Assembly: GCF_000963005.1 (NCBI RefSeq)
Contig: NZ_JZHZ01000007.1
Coordinates: 3,008,056-3,072,055 of the forward strand
Direction: 5' to 3'
Source of the DNA: Xanthomonas sp. GPE 39
Lineage (GTDB): Bacteria; Pseudomonadota; Gammaproteobacteria; Xanthomonadales; Xanthomonadaceae
Length of the DNA: 64,000 nucleotides
Positions 20,087 to 30,184 of this stretch are shown here, in pieces (the first letter of the stretch is position 1; each line of letters begins with the position of its first letter). Both the position numbers and the translations under genes were made by a program. The notes beneath the pieces were generated by a model that was not told the DNA's origin, made no database searches, and worked only from the letters and a program-made list of their open reading frames with translations.

Positions 20087-21388
20087 TCAAGGCGCGCGGA
20101 AGTGCCGACGCAGCCCCTGCCAACATTGCAGGTAATCACGCTGGCGATGCGCGGCTTCCAGCGCCTGCGTAGTCGGGCGCAACACCGCACGGGTCTCAAA
20201 CATGAAGGCCATGGTATTGACGATCACGTCAGGGCGCGTCAGCTCGGCCTGCGATGCCTTGTCGAACGTGGCGGCATCGGGACCGTGCCCGCTCATGCTG
20301 TTGTGCAACGACGCCCCACCAGGCAAGAAGCCCTCGGCCTTGGCGTCGTAAGCGCCTTGCACCAGGCCCATGAACTCGCTGGCGACATTGCGATGGAACC
20401 ACGGCGGCCGGAAGGTATGCTGCGCCACCAACCAGCGTGGCGGAAAGATCGCAAGATCGAGGTTGGCGGTGCCTGGCGTGTCGCTGGGCGCGGTGAGCAC
20501 GGTAAAAATGCTCGGATCGGGATGATCGAAACTGATCGAACCAATAGTATTGAAACGGCGCAGATCGTATTTGTAAGGCGCGTAGTTGCCATGCCAGGCG
20601 ACTACGTCCAACGGCGAGTGCCCGATCGGTGCCTGCCACAAATGCCCCTGGAACTTGGCGATCAATGCGAAGTCCCCCTCGTCTTCCTCGTAGGCCGCCA
20701 CCGGGGTGAGAAAATCGCGCGGGTTGGCCAAACCGTTGGCGCCGATGGGTCCCAGCTCCGGCAAGCGCAACAAGGCGCCGAAGTTTTCGCAGACATATCC
20801 CCGCGATGGGCCGTCGGGTAGCGCGACACGAAACCGCACACCACGCGGAATCACCACGATTTCCTGCGGCGCCACCTCCAGCGTCCCCAGCTCGGTGCAC
20901 ACCTGTAGCCGCCCCAGTTGCGGCACGATCAACAGCTCCGCATCCGCGTTGTAGAAGAAACGCCCCTGCATGGACGCATTGGCCGCGTACAGATGGACCG
21001 CCACGCCATGCTGCGCTTCGGCCGAGCCGTTGCCCGCCATGGTGTACAAACCATCGACGAAATCCACCGATGCTTCCGGCAACGGCAACGGACTCCAGCG
21101 CAACTGGTCAGGAGGCACCGGGCCATTCTGGAACGCGTTATGGAACCCGCGCGCCTGGGTGTAGGCGACAAAGCCACCATGCAGCAGCGCCGGCCGGATC
21201 CGATACAACCAGCTACGTCGGTTGGCCGCGCGCGGCGCGGTGAACGCGGTACCCGACAACTGCTCTGCATACAGCCCGTGGGCCACGCGCTGCGGCGAGT
21301 TCTGCCCGACCGGCAACGCCCCGGCGACCGCCTCGGTAGCGAATTCGTTACCGAAACCGGACTGATAGCGAAGAGAATCCAGGTGCAT
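20087..21388 (-). CDS. hmgA: Homogentisate 1,2-dioxygenase
   Basis: A 433-residue protein starting [20 protein letters not shown], the characteristic N-terminus of homogentisate dioxygenase (YQSGFGNEF). The iron site region [20 protein letters not shown] and the [12 protein letters not shown] motif with its active-site histidine are present. The enzyme opens the ring of homogentisate to maleylacetoacetate in tyrosine breakdown. Length is normal. The ATG at 21388 is where family similarity begins. It lies 136 bases downstream of hppD on the same strand, so the two probably form one operon. maiA and fahA are not visible nearby. Confidence 0.95.
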   Translation of the reverse strand: MHLDSLRYQSGFGNEFATEAVAGALPVGQNSPQRVAHGLYAEQLSGTAFTAPRAANRRSWLYRIRPALLHGGFVAYTQARGFHNAFQNGPVPPDQLRWSPLPLPEASVDFVDGLYTMAGNGSAEAQHGVAVHLYAANASMQGRFFYNADAELLIVPQLGRLQVCTELGTLEVAPQEIVVIPRGVRFRVALPDGPSRGYVCENFGALLRLPELGPIGANGLANPRDFLTPVAAYEEDEGDFALIAKFQGHLWQAPIGHSPLDVVAWHGNYAPYKYDLRRFNTIGSISFDHPDPSIFTVLTAPSDTPGTANLDLAIFPPRWLVAQHTFRPPWFHRNVASEFMGLVQGAYDAKAEGFLPGGASLHNSMSGHGPDAATFDKASQAELTRPDVIVNTMAFMFETRAVLRPTTQALEAAHRQRDYLQCWQGLRRHFRAP

Positions 21389-21524
21389 GATCGGGCTCGC
21401 AATGACGGAAGACGTAACGCGTGGAAAGCTTACCGCCAGCAGCGTGCGCGCAGGCCATCGAGCAACCCTAGCAGGCCAAGCGCGGCGGACGAGGCGCGTA
21501 TGAGCGTATTGGCCTGCGCGGCGT

Positions 21525-22637
21525 TCAAAGCACGCCGCGCTTGATCTGGTCGCGCTCGATACTCTCGAACAATGCCTGGAAATTGCCTTCGCCAAACCCT
21601 TCGTTGCCCTTGCGCTGGATGATCTCGAAGAAAATCGGGCCGATGCAGTTTTGGGTAAAGATCTGCAACAACTTACGTTGCTTAGTCTCCGGATCGGCAT
21701 CGATCAAGATCTTGTTCCTGGCCAGCCGCGCCACATCCTCACCATGATTGGGAATGCGCTGGTCGATGACATCGAAATAGGTCTCCGGTGTCTCCAGGAA
21801 CTCCACTCCGGCCGCACGCATGCGCTCCACAGTGATGTAGATATCGTCGGTGAAGCAAGCGATGTGCTGGATGCCCTCGCCATGGTAGGCGTCCAGATAT
21901 TCGTTGATCTGACTCTTCGGGTCGGGCGATTCATTGAGCGGGATGCGCACCACGCCATCGGGCGCGGTCATCGCCTTGGATACCAACCCGGTCTTGGCAC
22001 CTTTGATGTCGAAGTAGCGGATTTCGCGAAAATTGAATAGCCGCTCGTAGTAATCCGACCACCGCTGCATATTGCCGAAATACAGATTGTGCGTCAGGTG
22101 ATCGATGAAGGTCAGGCCGAAGCCGACTGGATGCAGGTCGGCACCGGGCACCGGCTCGAACTCGGCATACACCGATCCCGCATCACCATACTGATCGACC
22201 AAGTACAGCATGCAGTCACCAATGCCCTTGACCACGGGTGCGGGCACGGCGCGCGTATCGGCCTTGTTCGCCACCGCTTCGCCACCGTTCTCCAGCACCT
22301 TGGCGAACACCGCATCGGCCGGATGCTTGAAGCGGATCGCGAAACCGCAGGCGCAGGGGCCATGCGCGGCAGCGAAATCGGCAGCGAACGAATCCGGCAC
22401 CTCGTTGACCAGGAAGTTGACCCCACCCTGCCGGTATACCGTGATCGCACGATGGCGGTGACGCAACACCGCAGTGAAACCCATACGGCGGAAGTAAGCA
22501 TGCAAGCGCTCGCCTTGACCGGCAGGCGCGGCGAACTCGACAAACTCGAAACCGTCGATACCCATCGGGTTCTCGAAAGTGGTGACCTGCATGCCGAGAT
22601 TGATCGGCTGCGGCGAATGTTGCGGCTGTGTACGCAT
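21525..22637 (-). CDS. hppD: 4-hydroxyphenylpyruvate dioxygenase
   Basis: A 370-residue vicinal-oxygen-chelate enzyme. [16 protein letters not shown] opens the first domain. The iron ligands lie in [13 protein letters not shown] and [13 protein letters not shown], with the Glu ligand near [20 protein letters not shown], a very conserved C-terminal signature. It converts 4-hydroxyphenylpyruvate to homogentisate, the substrate of the neighbouring hmgA. The ATG at 22637 has AGGAAA nine bases upstream; a later Met ([11 protein letters not shown]) is an alternative. It faces the MarR gene across about 145 bases. Confidence 0.95.
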   Translation of the reverse strand: MRTQPQHSPQPINLGMQVTTFENPMGIDGFEFVEFAAPAGQGERLHAYFRRMGFTAVLRHRHRAITVYRQGGVNFLVNEVPDSFAADFAAAHGPCACGFAIRFKHPADAVFAKVLENGGEAVANKADTRAVPAPVVKGIGDCMLYLVDQYGDAGSVYAEFEPVPGADLHPVGFGLTFIDHLTHNLYFGNMQRWSDYYERLFNFREIRYFDIKGAKTGLVSKAMTAPDGVVRIPLNESPDPKSQINEYLDAYHGEGIQHIACFTDDIYITVERMRAAGVEFLETPETYFDVIDQRIPNHGEDVARLARNKILIDADPETKQRKLLQIFTQNCIGPIFFEIIQRKGNEGFGEGNFQALFESIERDQIKRGVL

Positions 22638-22745
22638 GACGCGTTTCCTGGAAGACGAGTCGCAGCGACCGCAGCCGAAATTTCACATGCGGACGGACAC
22701 AAGACTCGCGAGAATGGAGGGTAAGTATCTCTTTCTTCCACTGTA

Positions 22746-22759
22746 GTTACAAATGAAAC
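22746..22759. promoter_or_regulatory. Candidate MarR-family operator between hppD and the marR gene
   Basis: GTTACAAATGAAAC is an imperfect palindrome: GTTaCA and TGaAAC are mirror images around AA, with 10 of 12 arm bases symmetric. It sits in the short divergent region, 23 bases before the regulator's ATG and about 110 bases before hppD. MarR regulators of tyrosine catabolism in other bacteria bind sites of this general GTTnCA-N2-TGnAAC shape; that the adjacent MarR protein binds here is inference. Confidence 0.5.
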
Positions 22760-22781
22760 AACTATCAAGGTGCAATGCAGC

Positions 22782-23267
22782 ATGATGATCGCAACGCCCG
22801 TCTCACCGACGTCTGACCAACCTTCGCTGGATCTCGAACAGTTCCTCCCCTACCGCATCAGCGTGCTGTCCAACCGGATCAGCAGCAACATCGCCCGTGT
22901 CTATGGCGAGCGCTACGGCATGGCAGTAACCGAATGGCGGGTGATGGCGGTGCTGGCGCTGTATCCAGGGCTGTCGGCCGGTGAGGTCTCAGAGCGCACC
23001 GCGATGGACAAGGTCGCGGTGAGCCGCGCGGTGGCGCGCCTACTCGAGCGCGGCTTCATCCATCGAGAGACGCACGGCGATGACCGCCGCCGCTCGGTGC
23101 TGCACCTGACCCACGCAGGTGTGGAGGTCTATCACGTGGTCGCGCCGATGGTGCTGGAATGCGAGCGACGCCTGCTGGCACCATTCAACCAAGACGAGCA
23201 ACATCTCCTGCACCAACTGATCGACCGCCTAGCCACCGAAGGCTTGGCCAGCATGACCGGCCGCTGA
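22782..23267 (+). CDS. MarR-family transcriptional regulator (likely of hppD/hmgA)
   Basis: A 161-residue winged-helix regulator. YGMAVTEWRVMAVLALYPGL leads into the recognition helix region SAGEVSERTAMDKVAVSRAV, then the wing (HGDDRRRSVLHLT). This is the standard MarR layout with N- and C-terminal dimerisation helices. The ATG at 22782 was preferred (AAGG eleven bases upstream); a GTG at 22770 would add four residues. Its divergent position next to hppD and the palindrome between them suggest it represses the homogentisate genes, with a pathway metabolite as inducer. The ligand is not deducible. Confidence 0.82.
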   Translation: MMIATPVSPTSDQPSLDLEQFLPYRISVLSNRISSNIARVYGERYGMAVTEWRVMAVLALYPGLSAGEVSERTAMDKVAVSRAVARLLERGFIHRETHGDDRRRSVLHLTHAGVEVYHVVAPMVLECERRLLAPFNQDEQHLLHQLIDRLATEGLASMTGR

Positions 23268-23343
23268 GGCCACGCTGCCCGTTGCAGGGCGCGCCTGCAA
23301 CCGCGACAGCCGCCGAGAACACGGCGCTGTCGCGATCACGCCG

Positions 23344-23940
23344 CTACGGCTTGGGCGGCGCCCATTCCTTGAAGAAGGCGAAGAACTTCTTGCGGTCGTA
23401 GCTGTTGCCTTTCTCCAGCTCGCCGGTGAACTGCGAATGCAGCAACTTACCGTCGGCATCGAGCACCAACAGATGCGGGAAGGACACGATCTTCGGGTAC
23501 TGCGCTAGAAACGCTTCGTTCTTGTTGTCTTCGCTGAAATTGACCTTGACCCACACGTAGTTGGCGTCGCGAAAACTGCGCAGCTCCGCGTCACCCTGGA
23601 TAAACGTATCGAGGATGTGGCACCACGAACACCATTCGCCGCCCACGTCGAGCATGATGCGCTTGCCGCCGCGCTTGGCCTCGACGATGGCGGTCTTCAA
23701 GTCCTCTGCCGGATCGCGGTGCGGATCGAACTGCGCACTCAACGCCGCCGCCGCCGCCACGTCGGCCGCCGCCGGCGTATTGCCCGAGGCCACCGGCTGG
23801 CTCGGATCGGCCACCGGCGGCTTCTGCACCGAGGTATCCAACGGCTTGGCCGGCGCCTCGGGGGGAGAGGTATTCTTTCCGCAAGCACCAAGCGCCAACA
23901 TCAACGCCAGCGCAGTCCACATCGTCTTGTTCATCGACAT
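23344..23940 (-). CDS. Thioredoxin-fold lipoprotein (CxxC)
   Basis: A 198-residue secreted protein. MSMNKTMWTALALMLALGAC gives a lipoprotein signal with Cys20 as the lipidated residue. A Pro/Ala-rich linker to about residue 75 follows. Then comes a thioredoxin-like domain: IMLDVGGEWCSWCHILDTFI carries the redox pair C-S-W-C, and FPHLLVLDADG carries the cis-Pro. It probably acts in periplasmic disulfide reduction or a related thiol process. GAGG lies ahead of the ATG at 23940. The transporter gene ends 16 bases upstream on the same strand, so both are likely co-transcribed. Confidence 0.75.
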   Translation of the reverse strand: MSMNKTMWTALALMLALGACGKNTSPPEAPAKPLDTSVQKPPVADPSQPVASGNTPAAADVAAAAALSAQFDPHRDPAEDLKTAIVEAKRGGKRIMLDVGGEWCSWCHILDTFIQGDAELRSFRDANYVWVKVNFSEDNKNEAFLAQYPKIVSFPHLLVLDADGKLLHSQFTGELEKGNSYDRKKFFAFFKEWAPPKP

Positions 23941-23956
23941 TGCGACATCCTCAAAT

Positions 23957-25465
23957 TCATTTGATGCCATGCATCAACTTATTGATCAGCGGTGCGATGA
24001 GAAACAGCAACACGCCCGAGCCCAGTAACGCCCAGAAGCCGAAAGTGTAGCCTTTCAGCGCCGAGGCCACGGTCATTCCACTTTCGCCGCTGACGCCCGC
24101 GGCGAAGATGCCCGAGAGGTTGTTACCAATCGCCGTGGACAGGAACCAACCGCCCATAGCGAACGCCACGACCTTGGTCGGCGCCAGCTTGGTGGTCATC
24201 GATAACCCAATCGGCGACAAGCACAACTCGCCAACAGTCTGGATCACGTAGACCATGAACAAGGTCCAGAAAGGAATCTTGCCGGCGCTATCGACCAACG
24301 CGGACAACGCGTACATCAACAACGCGAAAGCCAGACCGTTGAAAATCAGACCCAAGCCGAACTTGCGCGGAATCGACGGGTTGGCCGAGCGCAGCGCCAC
24401 CCACAGCAACACGAACACCGGCCCCAACACCAGAATCGCCAGCGTATTGACCGACTGGAACCAGCCAACCGGGAAAATCCAGCCACCCAGATCGCGCACG
24501 ACAATATTTTGAGCGAGGAAGTTGAACGAGCTACCCGCCTGCTCGAAGAACATAAAGAACATCACGTTGAACACGAACACGATCAGCATTGCGATTGAAC
24601 GATCGCGCGGCACCTTGCCCTCGCGGATGCCCTCGATCAGGATCATTGCGCATAACGCCACGAACAAGGTGGTCAGGATCCAGCCGAGAATGCTGGCATC
24701 GATGAGCAGCAAGCCGTAGGCCGTGGGAATCAACAACAGCGTCGCCAATAGCACCGCAACCGTGCGGCCCATGCCTTCGGCGCCGGCAGGCGGCCGGCCA
24801 ACCGAGCCGAGCTGGCGCCGTCCGATCCAGAACCACACCAGGCTGATCAGCATGCCGATCCCCGAGGCGATGAACACATATTTGTAGGCCGGCATGGCCT
24901 CGGTGCCGAACAGCTTATCGGCCAGCAGGCCCGTCAGGATCGGCGCGAAGAATCCGCCGGCGTTGATCCCCATGTAGAAAATCGTGAACCCCGAATCGCG
25001 ACGCGGATCGCTGGGCGGATACAGCTTGCCGACCATGGTCGAAACGTTCGGCTTGAACAGTCCGTTGCCGGCGATGATCGTGGCAAGACCAATCTTGAAT
25101 ACTTCTTCGTTGGGGACCGCGATCAGGAATAGCCCAACCGACATGACCACCGCACCGATCAACAACGAGCGCTGATAGCCAATCAGCCGGTCGGCGACGA
25201 AACCGCCGAACAGCGCCGAGGCGTACACCAGCGCCAGATAGGCACCGTAGAGTTTATTGGCCGGTGCCTCGCCCGTCCCTGCGCCCTTGAAGAACTCGGC
25301 GACGATATACAGGGTCAGCGCCCAGCGGATACCGTAGAACGCGAAGCGCTCCCAGAATTCGGTCATGAACAGCATCCACAACGGACGTGGATGGCCCAGC
25401 AGGGTTTTGAACTCGGGCGGCTGCGGTGAGGCGGGATGGTTCGACGCGACGACGTCAACACTCAT
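23957..25465 (-). CDS. Proton-dependent oligopeptide transporter (POT/PTR2 family)
   Basis: A 502-residue major-facilitator protein. The POT signature is visible: FMTEFWERFAFYGIRWALTL near residues 33-52 (ExxERFxYY-like) in the first helix, and FIFxxGINAGGFFAP-type sequence (FTIFYMGINAGGFFAPILTG) in helix 5. About 14 membrane spans are evident. Members import di- and tripeptides with protons. The ATG at 25465 starts MSVDVVASNHPASPQPPEF, preceded by GGAACACCGA. It is the first gene of a probable two-gene unit with the thioredoxin-like lipoprotein. Confidence 0.88.
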   Translation of the reverse strand: MSVDVVASNHPASPQPPEFKTLLGHPRPLWMLFMTEFWERFAFYGIRWALTLYIVAEFFKGAGTGEAPANKLYGAYLALVYASALFGGFVADRLIGYQRSLLIGAVVMSVGLFLIAVPNEEVFKIGLATIIAGNGLFKPNVSTMVGKLYPPSDPRRDSGFTIFYMGINAGGFFAPILTGLLADKLFGTEAMPAYKYVFIASGIGMLISLVWFWIGRRQLGSVGRPPAGAEGMGRTVAVLLATLLLIPTAYGLLLIDASILGWILTTLFVALCAMILIEGIREGKVPRDRSIAMLIVFVFNVMFFMFFEQAGSSFNFLAQNIVVRDLGGWIFPVGWFQSVNTLAILVLGPVFVLLWVALRSANPSIPRKFGLGLIFNGLAFALLMYALSALVDSAGKIPFWTLFMVYVIQTVGELCLSPIGLSMTTKLAPTKVVAFAMGGWFLSTAIGNNLSGIFAAGVSGESGMTVASALKGYTFGFWALLGSGVLLFLIAPLINKLMHGIK

Positions 25466-25732
25466 TCGGTGTTCCCTTGCGTATTCAGTATGGGCTGGGG
25501 GGAGGTATCCGGCCAGGCCGGGCGACGGGCGAGGATTACCGAGCGGGCGCGCGGCGTCAAATGGCCGTGGGGTACCAGATCCTGAACACGGAAAAAACAG
25601 GCCACTGCGGACGTAAAGAGCAGCGCGCACACGCTGCCGCGCCGCAACGCCATCGGAGCGCTGCTTTCGCGCAGCAGTAGCCCCGAAAAACCAGGCATCG
25701 GCGCAAAGACGGGGCCTAGCCTGCGCCGCGCG

Positions 25733-26650
25733 CTACGGCTGCATCGCCCGTGGCATCGCCTGCAGCTCTGCGCCCAAGCGCTCTGGATCCAGGCTGTCCA
25801 TTCCCACCGATGTGCGTACCTCGAACAACTCGGGGAAGAACGTCAGCGCCAGTGCCTGCTGCAGGAAACCGACGCCACTGGAGCCGCCCGTACCGCGCTT
25901 GAAACCGATCACCCGCATCACCGTGCGCATGTGGCGGAAGCGCCAGAGTTGGAACTGCGTCTCCAGGTCAACCAGGTCCTCGCACAGCGCGTATTCGCGC
26001 CAATAGCGGTCGGTGTACTCGTAGATGCGCTCGAACACCGGGCGCAGCAACGGATCGCTGACATGCGGCTGACGCCAATCGCGCGCGTGATAGGTCGCCG
26101 GCACCGCATGGCCGAAGCGGGTCAGATAGCGCAAGAATTCTTCGTACAGGCTGGGCGCTTCCAGCACCGCACGCAGCGCGGCCTGGCCCTGCGGGTCATG
26201 GTCGAACACCGGCAACATCTGCACGTTCTTGTTGCCGAGCATGGATTCGATGAGGCGGTACTGCAGCGACTGGAACCCGGAGGATGGCCCCAGCACATCG
26301 CGAAAGCCCATGTACTCCGATGGTGTCATCGTCTCCAGTACCGACCATTGCTCGGTGAGCTGACGCAGTACCTGCTTGCTACGCGCCAACACCTTGCGGC
26401 ACGGCCACACCGCATCGCGCTGCAAATGCGCGATTGCCGCCTGCAACTCGTGCCCCAGCAGCTTCAACCACAGCTCGGAGGTCTGGTGCTGGATGATGAA
26501 CAGCATCTCGTCGTGGTGCGGCGGGTCCGACAATGGCTGCTGTGCCGACAGCAGCCGATCCAGGCGCAGGTAGCCGCTATAGGTCAGACGGCCTTCCAGA
26601 TCGGTATGGATCCCGGTTTCGAGCGGGCGCTGGTTATGTTCGACGGGCAT
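25733..26650 (-). CDS. kynA: Tryptophan 2,3-dioxygenase
   Basis: A 305-residue haem dioxygenase. [20 protein letters not shown] and [20 protein letters not shown] contain the substrate-binding Tyr, Phe, His and Arg region of TDO, and the proximal haem histidine lies in [35 protein letters not shown] supplies the conserved GTGGS loop. It converts L-tryptophan to N-formylkynurenine, the first step of the kynurenine pathway. Xanthomonas degrades tryptophan this way. No kynB/kynU is nearby. The ATG at 26650 lacks an obvious strong ribosome binding site. Confidence 0.94.
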   Translation of the reverse strand: MPVEHNQRPLETGIHTDLEGRLTYSGYLRLDRLLSAQQPLSDPPHHDEMLFIIQHQTSELWLKLLGHELQAAIAHLQRDAVWPCRKVLARSKQVLRQLTEQWSVLETMTPSEYMGFRDVLGPSSGFQSLQYRLIESMLGNKNVQMLPVFDHDPQGQAALRAVLEAPSLYEEFLRYLTRFGHAVPATYHARDWRQPHVSDPLLRPVFERIYEYTDRYWREYALCEDLVDLETQFQLWRFRHMRTVMRVIGFKRGTGGSSGVGFLQQALALTFFPELFEVRTSVGMDSLDPERLGAELQAMPRAMQP

Positions 26651-26878
26651 GGGCGGGGCGGACGGTCTGGGCCGGCAAGGGTACCGCAGCGACGGCTGTG
26701 GCAGCTTGTTCCACGCGCACAGGCGAACCGTCCCGGCGGCCGAGCAAACGCCAGTGTTTGCCGAGCAAACGCGTGTCCGCCACTTTCACCATCGCGGCAT
26801 CCACACACACGCTGCGTGGTTGTCGCCTCGGCCAGCAGGACCGATAAAGAGACCGGCACGCGGCACAATAACGGCCCC

Positions 26879-27208
26879 TCAGTCGTCGAACGGATCAACC
26901 TCGGCAACGGTGGACGCGCCCTTGGCACGGGGCGGACGCGCGCAGGGACGGCTACGGATTTCCACATAGAACTGTGTGCCCCCAGCGGCGACCAGCGCAT
27001 CCACCGCGCGCAGCAACTCCGCCGGCGGCAACACCGTGGCATTGGCCTGCTCGGCACCGAACAACGTGTCGAAATCCCAGTAGTCGGCACCGGCAGGCAA
27101 GGTCTTGCGGCGCTCGCGGCGAATGTACTTGCGGATATCGTGCTTGGCGGCATCGAGCAGACGATCGGGGTGCTTACCCTCGATGTGGAGCCGGTAGGTC
27201 TTCTTCAC
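26879..27208 (-). CDS. DUF6172-type conserved protein, 109 aa
   Basis: A small protein starting at GTG 27208: (V/M)KKTYRLHIEGKHPDRLLD, then HDIRKYIRRERRKTLP and GADYWDFDTLFG, which match the uncharacterised DUF6172 pattern as I recall it. Near the end FYVEIRSRPCARPPRAK gives a basic strand. The GTG was preferred because CAGGA lies eight bases upstream; the ATG at 27217 would overlap that site. Such proteins are small, basic and soluble, with no known function. About 228 bases separate it from kynA and hold nothing I can support. Confidence 0.6.
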   Translation of the reverse strand: MKKTYRLHIEGKHPDRLLDAAKHDIRKYIRRERRKTLPAGADYWDFDTLFGAEQANATVLPPAELLRAVDALVAAGGTQFYVEIRSRPCARPPRAKGASTVAEVDPFDD

Positions 27209-27448
27209 TGCGAACATCCTGAAAAGGGAACAGGCGCTGGCTGCGGTGGCGCAGCGCACGCCACGACATCGCGACTGCGCGTGCGCTGCAGGGGCGACGC
27301 GGGCCGCCATGGTGCCAGAACCGGCCGCAGGCTGCGGATCGCCCCATCATGCAAGACCGATCCCATGACGCTGGCGGCGCAGGATAGGCCACAATAGCCG
27401 GCTTGGCGCGCCGACCGGCGCCGCTACCCCCCGACCAGGAGCCGTTCG

Positions 27449-28375
27449 ATGTTCGTAGTGTGTGGAGAAGCCTTGTACGACATCTTCATCGATGGCTATG
27501 CCGGCACGTCGGTCGGCATGACCGCGCGGCAGGGCGGCTCGCCGTTCAACGTGGCAATCGGCCTGGCCAGGCTAGGCTCGGCCTCGGCGCTGTTCACCGG
27601 CCTGTCCACCGATCCGCTGGGCCGCCAATTGCGCGCCACCCTGGAGCACGAAGGCGTGACGCTGGACTACTGCGTGGACAAACGCGAGGCGACCACCCTG
27701 GTGATGGTCGCGCTGGATGCCGGCGGCGTCCCCAACTACGCGTTCTATGGCACCGGCTGCGCCGACCGCGCATTGACCAGCGTCGATCTACCGACCTTGG
27801 CTCCGGCAGTCGGCGGCCTGCATTTCGGCTCCTACACACTGGTTGCCGAAACCACCGCCAGCACCTTCCAGGCCCTGGCCGAGCGCGAACGCGCGCAGCG
27901 GCTGATCTCGCTGGATCCGAACGTGCGGCCTACCGTGGAACCGGACATGGCGGTATGGCGTGCGCGGCTGGCGACGTGGATCGCCCTGGCGCACGTGGTC
28001 AAGGTCAGCCAGGAAGACATCGAACTGCTGTACCCGGACCAAGATCCGTTCGCCATCGCCCGCAGTTGGCTACAACACGGGCCATCGCTGGTGGTGATGA
28101 CCCTGGGCGGCGACGGTGCGGTGGCCTGGAGCGGCGACAGCGAGGTACGCGTAGCCGGGCGGGTGGTGCAGGTGGCCGACACCGTCGGCGCCGGCGACAG
28201 CTTCCAAGCCGCCCTGCTGCACCAACTGCCCAACCTGGCCGCGCTCGCGGCGCTGGGCAGCACCCCCGCCGCACTGGAGCAGCTCGTGCGCTTTTGCGTG
28301 GCCGCAGCAGCGATCAACTGCACCCGTGCCGGGGCCAACCCGCCATCCCTTGACCAAGTGCGCAGCGCACTCTGA
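27449..28375 (+). CDS. PfkB-family carbohydrate kinase (fructokinase-like)
   Basis: A 308-residue ribokinase-fold kinase. MFVVCGEALYDIFIDGYAGT opens it, and RQGGSPFNVAIGLARLG is the GG-containing first PfkB signature. The second signature, VADTVGAGDSFQAALL near residues 244-259, carries the catalytic Asp and anion hole. Closest pattern is bacterial fructokinase, so fructose to fructose-6-phosphate is the best guess, though other sugars are possible. CAGGAG lies seven bases before the ATG. It stands alone; no sugar transporter or regulator is adjacent. Confidence 0.82.
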   Translation: MFVVCGEALYDIFIDGYAGTSVGMTARQGGSPFNVAIGLARLGSASALFTGLSTDPLGRQLRATLEHEGVTLDYCVDKREATTLVMVALDAGGVPNYAFYGTGCADRALTSVDLPTLAPAVGGLHFGSYTLVAETTASTFQALAERERAQRLISLDPNVRPTVEPDMAVWRARLATWIALAHVVKVSQEDIELLYPDQDPFAIARSWLQHGPSLVVMTLGGDGAVAWSGDSEVRVAGRVVQVADTVGAGDSFQAALLHQLPNLAALAALGSTPAALEQLVRFCVAAAAINCTRAGANPPSLDQVRSAL

Positions 28376-28492
28376 GTCACCTCCCGGCGCCCCTCAAGCC
28401 TGCGCGATCGGCGCCGATATCCAGGACCTGAGGGTCGCCCTGGGGTCGCGCATGCGGCAAGGCGTGCCCATCCACGGGGAGGATGAGCTGGC

Positions 28493-30106
28493 ATGCCGGA
28501 TCAACGCGACGAGCCGCCAGTGAGCGGATTGCGCAAGTTATTGTCGCCACGGCGGCGAGATCCGGCACCAGCGACCGCTGCCGCCGCCCCAGCGCCTGCG
28601 CGCACGCGCAAGCAGGCGCAGGTGCAGGCGCACGAGGACGTGCCATTGGCAAACCCCGCAACCGACCCGGCCGCTGCCACCGCAGCGCTGATTCGCCTGT
28701 TTCAGCACGCACACGAACCACCAGAACTGCTCGGCGCCTTCGCCGACGGCATGGCCGGGCTGCATGGCGAACTCGGCGACATGGGCCGGCGCCTGCAATC
28801 GGCGGCCAGCAGCGGCGACTGGCCCAGCTATGGCCGCGCACTGCGTCAACTCATCGACAAATACATCCGCACCATCGATGTGGAAGACCCACTGGCCGGA
28901 CCCAGCGACAGCGAGCGCCTGCGCGACCTGCTGCGCCAGACCGTGGCCGGTGCCCTCGCCTCGCTGCTGCACACGCTGCCGGAACTGGCCAACGAAGCCG
29001 AAGCCAGCGGCGAAGCCCTGCGCCAGTGGCAACCCGGACAGCCGCTGGAACCGGTCGCGCAGCGCGTGCGCGAGCTGTGCCACCAGATCGCGCTGCGCGC
29101 CAACGACAGCCAGGAGCAGCAGACCCTGCTGCTGAGCCTGTTCGACCTGTTACTGGAAAACATCGGCGAACTGCTCGACGACACCAGTTGGTTACAAGGC
29201 CAGATCGCGGTGGTACGCGATCTGATCGTCGGGCCGCTGGACCGTTACTCGATCGAAGAAGCGCGCGGCAACCTGCGCGAAGTAATCTACAAGCAGGGCC
29301 TGCTCAAGCAGAGCATCGCCGAATCCAAGGATGCGATGAAAGGCATGATGGTGTCCTTCGTCGAGGAACTGAACGGCATGGCGACCAGCACCGGCGAGTT
29401 CCACGACCGTATCGCCGATTACTCGCAGACCATCCGCGACTCACGCAGCATCGCCGACCTTAACCGCCTACTGCAGGAAGTGCTGCAAGACACCGGCCAT
29501 GTACAGCAGCAGGCACTGCAAGCGCGCGACCACCTGATCGCCGCGCGCCAGGAAGTGGAAGCGGCCGAGCAACGCATCCTGCACCTAGAGCAGGAACTAC
29601 GCGACGTCAGCGACCTGGTGGGAGTGGACCAACTCACCGGCAGCCTCAACCGTCGCGGCCTGGAAGAACTGTTCGCGCGCGAGTTGGTGCGCACCGAACG
29701 CAGCGCGCAGCCGCTGTGCGTGGCGATGGTGGACATGGACGACTTCCGCACGCTCAACGCAACCTACGGCCACGCCGGCGGTGACGCCGCACTGCGCCAT
29801 GTGGTCGAGGTGGCGCGCACCACGCTGCGTGCCAGCGATGCGATCGCGCGCTTCGGCGGCGAGGAATTTCTATTACTGATGCCGGACTGCACGATCTTCG
29901 AGGCCAACGCGGCGGTGAACCGGGTGCTGCGCGCCCTGTCCCAGCGCGCGGTGACGCACGAGGACCAGCGCGTCTTTGTCAGCTTCAGCGCCGGAGTCGC
30001 GATGCGTGCTGCGGGCGAAAGCCAGGATGCCCTGGTGCGGCGCGCCGACCGCGCGATGTACGAAGCAAAGAAAGCAGGCAAAAACCGGGTGATCTCGGCC
30101 GATTAG
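28493..30106 (+). CDS. Diguanylate cyclase with long helical N-terminal region
   Basis: A 537-residue protein. After a Pro/Ala-rich start, residues ~50-330 form an uncharacterised helical domain, then a coiled coil (about 330-385, QALQARDHLIAARQEVEAAE). The GGDEF domain follows: VDQLTGSLNRRGLEELFARE, then RASD-AIARF-GGEEF near 445-458. The RxxD five residues before GGEEF is an intact product-inhibition site, and GGEEF is catalytically competent, so active c-di-GMP synthesis from GTP is expected. No membrane span is present, so signal input is probably cytosolic. The ATG at 28493 follows GGGGAGG. Confidence 0.85.
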   Translation: MPDQRDEPPVSGLRKLLSPRRRDPAPATAAAAPAPARTRKQAQVQAHEDVPLANPATDPAAATAALIRLFQHAHEPPELLGAFADGMAGLHGELGDMGRRLQSAASSGDWPSYGRALRQLIDKYIRTIDVEDPLAGPSDSERLRDLLRQTVAGALASLLHTLPELANEAEASGEALRQWQPGQPLEPVAQRVRELCHQIALRANDSQEQQTLLLSLFDLLLENIGELLDDTSWLQGQIAVVRDLIVGPLDRYSIEEARGNLREVIYKQGLLKQSIAESKDAMKGMMVSFVEELNGMATSTGEFHDRIADYSQTIRDSRSIADLNRLLQEVLQDTGHVQQQALQARDHLIAARQEVEAAEQRILHLEQELRDVSDLVGVDQLTGSLNRRGLEELFARELVRTERSAQPLCVAMVDMDDFRTLNATYGHAGGDAALRHVVEVARTTLRASDAIARFGGEEFLLLMPDCTIFEANAAVNRVLRALSQRAVTHEDQRVFVSFSAGVAMRAAGESQDALVRRADRAMYEAKKAGKNRVISAD

Positions 30107-30184
30107 CATGCGCTACCGGCAAACACGGCACGCATAACCCGCCATCACCAGCGCACACGCCTGACGTGCACAGTACAACCTCGC

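Noticed and set aside
26651..26878. Twice-repeated GCCGAGCAAACG and a short minus-strand frame (…[18 protein letters not shown]…) between kynA and the DUF6172-type gene
   Set aside because: The frame faintly resembles a META/HslJ-type start, but it is short, has no clear start and is probably a remnant or chance.
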